A DNA stretch of 64,000 nucleotides from Cycas panzhihuaensis (Eukaryota > Cycadophyta): contig CM041465.1 of the NCBI GenBank assembly GCA_023213395.1, forward strand, positions 113,653,741-113,717,740, given 5' to 3'. The notes under the pieces were generated by a model. The model was given only the letters and a program-made list of their open reading frames with translations, was not told the origin of the DNA and did not search any database. Below are positions 57,249-64,000 of the stretch, piece by piece. Positions within the stretch are counted from its first letter, which is position 1. Each line of letters opens with the position of its first letter. A program made the translations under genes and the position numbers.

Positions 57249-58251
57249 TGGTGACAAATTCACTCGTACTTTGTCCATCTGAGTTATGCTTATTTATTGC
57301 ACACGTTTTATTACATAGTTATATTATTTTACTTAATATATTGATCAAAGAACATGATTTCTTAGATTCTAAAATATTTAACACTACAGACATCCTTTAC
57401 AAGGAGTTCCTAACCAATTTCTAAACCTTGACCCATGCAAAGGTTTTTATACTTTGATAACTCTTAAGTAAGCTCTATTAACTTCCTTGTTTATATGTGT
57501 ATATAAATAGTACAAAATATATGCAAATTGTTTAAGTCATATTGATGGATATCTTATAATGTAATCATTCAATAACTCCCTAATAACCCTATAGAATTAT
57601 GAGGTAATTTTATGTATCTAAGTAAATTCCTTAAAATAGCACCATTGCATCATGCTTATCACTTTTACTTCCCAAAATGTTATGCTTACTAGTAACATTA
57701 CACATACCTAGCTACTAACTACCATATTACCTTGCATTACCTAATAGTTGTCATTTTGCTTAGTCTTTATAGATATCAATTTTAATAACCCTTATTATAT
57801 ACAAGTTAGTACCATTCTTGAATTTAACTCTCTTATAACCTTTGATTATGGTTAACCTTCAAACATTATATCTTTTACTATCATCTAGACAATCACTACT
57901 TAGATATCAAGATCATCGCATTTATGAAAATACCCTTAATACTCATTGAATTAATACTCCATGACTCTATTTCTAAAGTGTCTGCATTCATTGTATTCAC
58001 TTACACCGCCCACATACTTCTCATCCCCGCCTTGTTTCCCTACCAATTATTCTCATCTCATATTTATATGACAATATATTCAACATTTATAGCTCCATTT
58101 CCAAATATACCACGTGTATCTACCATACCTTTCACATTATCTTGTATCCCCCGTCTCTTGATCATCACTTTTGAAAACTATCATCCATGAATAAAAAAAT
58201 GATTAGCATTGTTAAATTTATCCATCCTTATATCTCAATTGATTCGTTATC
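57249..58251 (+). repeat. Segment L, copy 2, first part
   Basis: Begins with the primer-site-like TGGTGACAAATTCAC and is AT-rich. It includes the open 88-codon frame 57,924-58,190 (MKIPLILIELILHDSIS, ending FENYHP), conserved in the other two copies. No known domain. Confidence 0.7.
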
Positions 58252-58712
58252 ATGATAACTAATGCTTTTTTCACATCTTCTCCAGTTTATGGTCAAGAAT
58301 CTATAATTCCCATTAAAAGTAAAATTCATTCCCTTTATTTACATATCTGCAACCAACTTTTGAATTTCATAGCATTTGAGACTTGGCTCATTAAGCTAGA
58401 AAAGGTTGGTGAAGATTGGTTGCATGACTTAAACGATTTAGAAGATATCAAAATGCAACCTAATTTAACATATGATCAAACTATTTTTCTTTCTTTCTTT
58501 TACCCTATTAAACTCATTTTTCTTTTTGACAAAGTTAATGATGAATTTACATCAATAAATTTCATTCTTGTTGGCACGGTACTTTTGCAATAATCAAGGT
58601 TGTCCATAATGGTTCATATCATGTTTCCATCATCTCTGATAAACCCCACAGTAATCCTTCTAGCATAATCCATCTCAAAAGTTGTATCCATAGATGGAAT
58701 TTCTAAATAACC
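58252..58712 (+). pseudogene. Gypsy integrase C-terminal fragment, copy 2
   Basis: Open for 113 codons (58,252-58,593): SPVYGQESIIPIKSKIHSLY, then ETWLIKLEKVGEDWLHDLND, LTYDQTIF, LIFLFDKVNDEF and a W/GP-like INFILVGTVLL. After a +1 shift the reading continues as IIKVVHNGSYHVSIISDKP and IIHLKSCIHRWNF. This is the end of the core plus the GPY/F-type C-terminal domain of a plant Ty3/gypsy integrase. The rest of that gypsy element is not present. Confidence 0.72.
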
Positions 58713-59537
58713 ATAGATTGAGTTCTTTATATTTTACGTTATTCATATTTATTATGATCTATTTGTTCTTGACTTTTTGTCATTAACACACCTTTTAAGT
58801 TTTTTCTAATTTCCATTAATAATATTTAAGAGAGCCTTAATTTTGAGTATGCAAGCTATCATTTGATACTATGTTATTGCCTGTGGTTTCTATCTTACAT
58901 TTCCATCATTATAGATACATTCTACTGGCAACATCCCATGTCCTTTATAAATAAGTACCTTTAACAATTACAAAATGAAGACATGGTGGTAGGATTTAAG
59001 ATAAGGTTCTAAAGCAAGGTGGAGTATGAACCCTTATAGTAAGCAAATGAGAGCATTAATGGTATGAAGCATCTTTATAAAATAATGAGTTGACTCACTT
59101 TAACATGCGTTATGCCAGTTTACTTAGTTGTGTCCTTAATGCGGTTCATTATGAAGTGTTCTAGTTTTTGGGGTGACGAGAAGTATTAGTAAGGGCATAC
59201 CGTCCAATAAAATTACTCCATGCTATCCTTCCCTAAGGGAAGAGGACAGGGAGGAGTTCTAAGCAGAGAGACGTACTAAATAAGGACATGCCTATGGTGT
59301 CTCTATGTGTTGTGGACCACCTCAGTTGTAACTCAATTGCATGGATACCTAGATCCATGTATAGTAGTAAGTTGTATAGGTAAGACATCACAATTATATT
59401 GTGTATAGAGGTGATTTAACTTATGGGTATTATTATTATGCGATTCAATAATTTTTACAAAGTATCTAGGATCAAAAATAATTCATTACACATGCCAAAA
59501 TAATTGCTTGGTTGACCTCTTGGAAGAGGTTTTAGTT
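58713..59537 (+). repeat. Segment L, copy 2, last part
   Basis: Homologous in inverse to 31,866-32,590. It includes about 97 bases (59,178-59,275) absent from the inverted copy, with a short palindrome CTTCCCTAAGGGAAG. Homology stops at about 59,537 (GAAGAGGTTTT), just where the kinase ATG would follow in the other copy; copia K is joined there instead. No gene. Confidence 0.7.
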
Positions 59538-62456
59538 AGATCTAACACATTCGTATTGGGCTCCAACAGCCTTTGACTCCAGTATGAGGCACCACATCAA
59601 TAATATGTTCCCTGCACCTAAAATAGAGATGAACCTGCTCTCTATCAATGAAATAAACAACTAGAATTTAGATGTCCTCTTTGGCTAGGGCATTAGTAGA
59701 ATCATAGATCATGCAACATGCAAACTCGTGGCCATAAGACTTGAATATGGTGGCTTATATAGGTTGGGTGGTATCCCCCTTCTGACTACTCCATGAAATG
59801 AATCTTGTTCAATGCCCAACACAACTTAGATTGAAAAGGTAAATGAAGTGATTAATGAAGAGTCCCTTTGTATATAAGAACCAAGTGAAGTCTTATATTG
59901 AAAGGAAATTGTAATCTCAAATAGCTCTAAAGAACACCTAAGGCATCAACCCTAAGTCATTTAAACATGCAAAGCTTAGACCTCATGTTTAAGCTTCAAA
60001 TGGTACATGGTTTACAGAAAATTAAGAGGTATAACAACATATGTGAGGCTTGCCTAATAAAAAGACACTAAATAAAAAAAGTTCCTTCTAAGAATGCATG
60101 GGGATCCTTATCGCCATTAGAGATGGTCCACTTAGACATTTGGGGGTTGGTACCCATCTAACCACTCAATAAAAACTGGCATTTCATCACATTTATAGAT
60201 GACTTCTCAAGGAAAATGTGGGTCTATTTCTTGATAAATAAGTATAAAACCCTAAATAAATTCAAAGAGTTCAAAGCCTCCATAGAAAGGAAAAGTAGAA
60301 AGATAATTAAACTCCTTATATCTTATAATGGTGGTGAGTATCTTTCTAATCAATTCAATATTTTGGGCAAGGAACATGGCACCCAACATTAGTTCTTAGC
60401 TCCCCACACACCTCAACAAAATGGTGTACTCAAAAGAATGAATTAGACATTGATAAATAAAGGAAAAACCATGCTTAGTGTTATAAATCTTAGAACCAGA
60501 TCTTGGTTTGATGCCATAACCATAACTACTTATCTAACCAACATAAGTCCCATAATTACAGTTAGGAATATTACTCTTGAAGAAGTTTGATTAGGTCAGA
60601 AACCATCGGTAGCACTCGTGAAGATCTTTGGATGCATGGCATATAAATATGTTTCAAAGGACAATAAAAAGAAGCTTGATGACAAGAGCCTGAAATGCAT
60701 CTTCCTTAACTATGTACTTGGTTGTAAATCCTATAAAGTGTTTGACATGGTTGGGAATCTAGTTTATGCAACACAGGATATAATATTTATAGAAGGTTCA
60801 TAGGACCTACCTCCACCTCAACCTTATATTAGAGCAGTAGAAGAAGTTTGTGCATCTTAAGTGACTCTTGGACAAATTTGGAGCCACCAATACTAGCCTC
60901 CTCCTACACTCTAGCTCCTTTATCAATTCTAGTAGCATCTACATCCACAACTCAAGAAAGTATAACTTTACTTCAAATTTTAGTTGATGACCTTCAGGTT
61001 GAAGCCACTAGTATTCAACTACCTCCTAATGGGTATGACAATTATTAATGGATGTTCCTCCTCCCACAACTACTAAAAGGCCTTACAAAATATAACATTC
61101 ATAAAGCTTGCCTTATAGCAAGAGGTTTTAAATAACAAGAGGGGATCGGTTATGATGAGACCTTTGCACTGGTAGCCAACATGATCATATTACATTTGGT
61201 TATATCCTTAGCAATCTAATTTAATTGGCATATTTAGCAAATGGATGTGAAGGGTGTTTTCCTCAATAGAGACCTTAAAGAAGAGGTTTCCTTGAAATAA
61301 CACCCCATTTATACTATTCCAAGATAAGAACAGTGAGTATGTAGACTCGAAAAAACCATCTATAGACTGAAACAAGCACAATGTACCTGGTGTATAAAGA
61401 TTGATGATGTCCTTAACTAGCATAGATTTAATTGTTCATCATATGACCTAGATCTCTACAATTAGGTTAGAGATAATTTGACCGCAATCATTATTCTCTT
61501 TGTAGATGATCTTGCAATCATTGACAATGATACAGATGGCCCTGCTTAGCTTCAATCATAACTAAAATGTAACTTTGAGATGATAGATCTTAGGTTATTC
61601 CACTACTTCCTTGAACATTATGCTTGACAAGAACTAAGATACATCTTCCTAACTCAAACAAAGTATGTCAATGAGCTTCTAAAAATATTCAAGATAACAA
61701 CATATAAAATAGCACCAATTCCTATGGAGAAAGGAACTAAGCCAAACCTAGACAAATAAGGAAAGCCTTTTGATGCCACTTTATACCGACAATTGGTTGG
61801 AAGCCTCATCTATTTCACCCATACTCATATGGATATTTTATATGTAGTAGTGATCTATTCTAGGTATATGTCATAACCAAAAGTATCTCATTAGAAACTC
61901 TCTACTAGGATTCTCAAATATATCCATGGCACACATGAGTTTGGCCTTAAGTATAACCAAACTAATTTACCTATACTAAAGGGACGTATAAATGTTGAAT
62001 GGGCATGTTGCCAAGACACTCATAACTCAACTTTAGGTTATTATTCTAATATAAATTTAGATGTAATTTCATGGAGCTGTAATAAGCAGCCAAGTGTTTC
62101 TATTTCCTCCATCAAAATAGAATATAAAGTAGTTGTCCATCATACAACTAAGTTTATTTATCTTAGAAGCATTCTTGCCAAACTTGGACTTCAACAACAT
62201 GTACCCATCATCCTCTATTACCACAGTCAAAGTGTATTAGAGATGGAATCCTATATTTCATGATAGAACCAAACACATTGAGGTCCATCATCACTTCATC
62301 CATGAACATGTTTAGAATGAAGAAGTTGATTTCAACTATCATCTAACTGAGGACCAGGTTGTGGACATCTTCACCAAATCTCTTAGTAAATTGAAGTTTA
62401 AATAGTTTAGACATGACTTTAGTATAAGATGAAATGAAGCTCCTATTAAGGGATGG
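59538..62456 (+). pseudogene. Ale-like copia body K (protease/integrase to RNase H)
   Basis: Plus strand, no gag. Pre-integrase about 59,556-60,000; integrase 60,170-60,800 (LINKGKTMLSVINLRTRSW-type start; open segment 60,618-60,803, KKLDDKSLKCIFLNYVLGC); linker open segment 60,848-61,048; RT 61,110-61,800 (GYDETFALVANM; QMDVKGVFLN; intact FVDDLAII near 61,500; RQLVGSLIYFTHTHMDILYV); RNase H 61,900-62,400 (ILKYIHGTHEFGLKYNQT; SVSISSIKIEYKVVVHHT; DRTKHIEVHHHFIHEHV; VVDIFTKSLSKLKF). A polypurine tract and LTR follow. It is diverged from H and J, so it is an older copy. The minus frame 61,208-61,423 is a mirror. Confidence 0.88.
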
Positions 62457-62707
62457 TATTAAAACCATGTAATAGCACCCATCATTTCTTATATTTTATA
62501 TAATTTGTGCACATTGTATAATATTAAGGTGACCCTTTGTTATAATTTAATGTTATATAAACTAGTCAGTTCTGCCATATTTGTTGCTTAGTCAACCTAT
62601 TGTATCTTTCAAATATTGGCAAGTTGCCTATAAATTAAGACTTACACCATTGTATTATACATTGGATTATGATTAATGTATAAGCTCGTCCTAAATAGAG
62701 CTCTACA
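62457..62707 (+). repeat. Copia LTR, copy 3 (251 bp)
   Basis: Same LTR as at 56,995; the start is mutated from TG to TA (TATTAAAACC), the end CTCTACA is kept and TGGTGACAAATTCAC follows. Confidence 0.88.
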
Positions 62708-64000
62708 TGGTGACAAATTCACCCATACTTTGTCCATCTAAGTTATGCGTATTTATTTCACACATTTTATTGTATAGTTATAATATTTTACTTAATATAT
62801 TGATCAAAGCACATGATTTCTTAGATTCTAAACTATTTAACACTAGAGACGTCCTTTGCAAGGAGTTCCTTAATAATTTCTAAACCTTGACCCATGCAAA
62901 GCTTTTTATACTTTGGTAACTCTTAGGTAATCTCTATTAACTTCCTTGTTTATGTGTGTATATAAATAATGCAAAATTAATGTAAATTGTTTAAGTCACA
63001 TTGATGGAGATCTTACAATGTAATCATTCATTAATTCCATACCAACCCCATAGAATTATGAGGTAATTGTATCTATCTAAGTAAATGCCTTAAATAGCAC
63101 CATTGCATCATGCTTATCACTTTTAGTTCCCATAATGTTATGCTTACTAGTAACATTACACACACCTAGCTACTAACTACCATATTACCTTGTATTACCT
63201 AATAGTTGTCATTTTGTTTAGTCTTTATAGATATCAATTTTAATAACCCTTATCATATACAAGTTAGTACCATTCTTGAATTTAACTCTCTTATAACCTT
63301 TGATTATGGTTAACCTCCTAACATTATTTCTTTTATTGTCATCTAGACAATCACTACTTGCATATCAAGATCATCACATTTATGAAAATACCCTTAATAC
63401 TCATTGAATTAATACTCCATGACTCTATTTCTAAACTGCCCACATTCATTGTGTCCACTTACACTGCCCATATACTTCTCATCCCCACCTTATTTCCCTA
63501 CCAATTATTCTCATCTCATATTTAGATGACAATATATTCAACATTTGTAGCTTCATTGCCAAATATACCATGTGTATCTACCTTACCTTTCACATTGTAT
63601 TGTATCACCCTTCTCTTGATTATCACTTTTGAAGACTATCATCCATGAATACAAAAATTATTAGTATTCTTAAATTTATCTGTCCTTATATCTCAATTGA
63701 TCCATTGTCATGATAACTAATGGATTTGTCACATCTTCTCTAGTTTATAGGCAAGAATCTATAATTCCCATTAAAAGTAAAATCCATTCCCTTTATTTAC
63801 ATATCTATAACTAACTTTTGAATTGCATAGCATTTGAGACTTGGCTTATTAAGCTAGAAAAGGTTGGTGAAGATTGCCTACGTGACTTAAACAATCTAGA
63901 AGATATCAAGATGTAACCTAATTTAACATATGATTAAACTTTTTTTTTTTCATTCTTTTACCCTATTGAACTCATTTTTCTTATTGACAAAGTTAATAAT
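62708..64000 (+). repeat. Segment L, copy 3, cut by window edge
   Basis: Parallel to 57,249-58,540. The 88-codon frame (63,382-63,648) has one TAG near its middle. The gypsy integrase fragment starts at about 63,712 (VTSSLVYRQESIIPIKSK) with several stops and runs off the window. No other gene. Confidence 0.75.

Overview
This is nuclear plant DNA, almost certainly from a seed plant. It is AT-rich and made of layered, decayed LTR retrotransposons. One Ty3/gypsy element carries the standard plant initiator-tRNA-Met primer site, the Ty1/copia elements have plant-type domain order, and the captured cellular gene resembles the plant AFC/LAMMER kinase family. I found no intact host gene, tRNA, rRNA or CRISPR array. 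Every coding region is a pseudogene or fragment; the longest open frames are about 110-117 codons. Assignments rest on reading domains by eye, so most internal boundaries are good to tens of bases. LTR ends, target-site duplications and several junctions are read directly.

Left part (1-26.5 kb). A decayed plus-strand copia element (about 1.8-4.5 kb) ends in a clear polypurine tract and LTR start. A minus-strand gypsy protease/RT fragment follows (5.05-6.1 kb), then two families of AT-rich repeats (X, Y) and a near-perfect 165-195 bp hairpin. A structurally complete minus-strand gypsy element spans 9,485-19,057, with paired 1.1 kb LTRs, a GATAT target-site duplication, a tRNA-Met primer site and gag-PR-RT-RH-INT order. 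Its integrase is split by a GC-richer 2.7 kb insertion. The element sits in the 3' UTR of an old kinase retro-fragment (19.06-19.45 kb). X and Y recur on its right side in swapped order, then comes a plus-strand copia fragment (21.85-24.5 kb) and a gene-free stretch.

Right part (26.5-64 kb). This is an array built from one composite module: a 5'-truncated copia element (gag, protease, integrase, RT, RNase H, 254-bp LTR), a 2.2 kb segment holding a gypsy integrase C-terminus, an intronless AFC/LAMMER-type kinase pseudogene and a tail repeat. Eight copia bodies are present. D, E, F, G and I are on the minus strand; H, J and K are on the plus strand. In three units, copia pol is joined in frame to the kinase C-terminal lobe at one common breakpoint. 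A 6.1 kb block (43,866-49,980) is tandemly duplicated (49,981-56,097) and nearly identical. The alternating orientations make large inverted repeats, one of which encloses a kinase fragment in its loop.

The most unusual content is this amplified copia/gypsy/kinase chimera. It could be a retroelement that captured a host kinase transcript, or a composite locus spread by segmental duplication; this window alone cannot decide.
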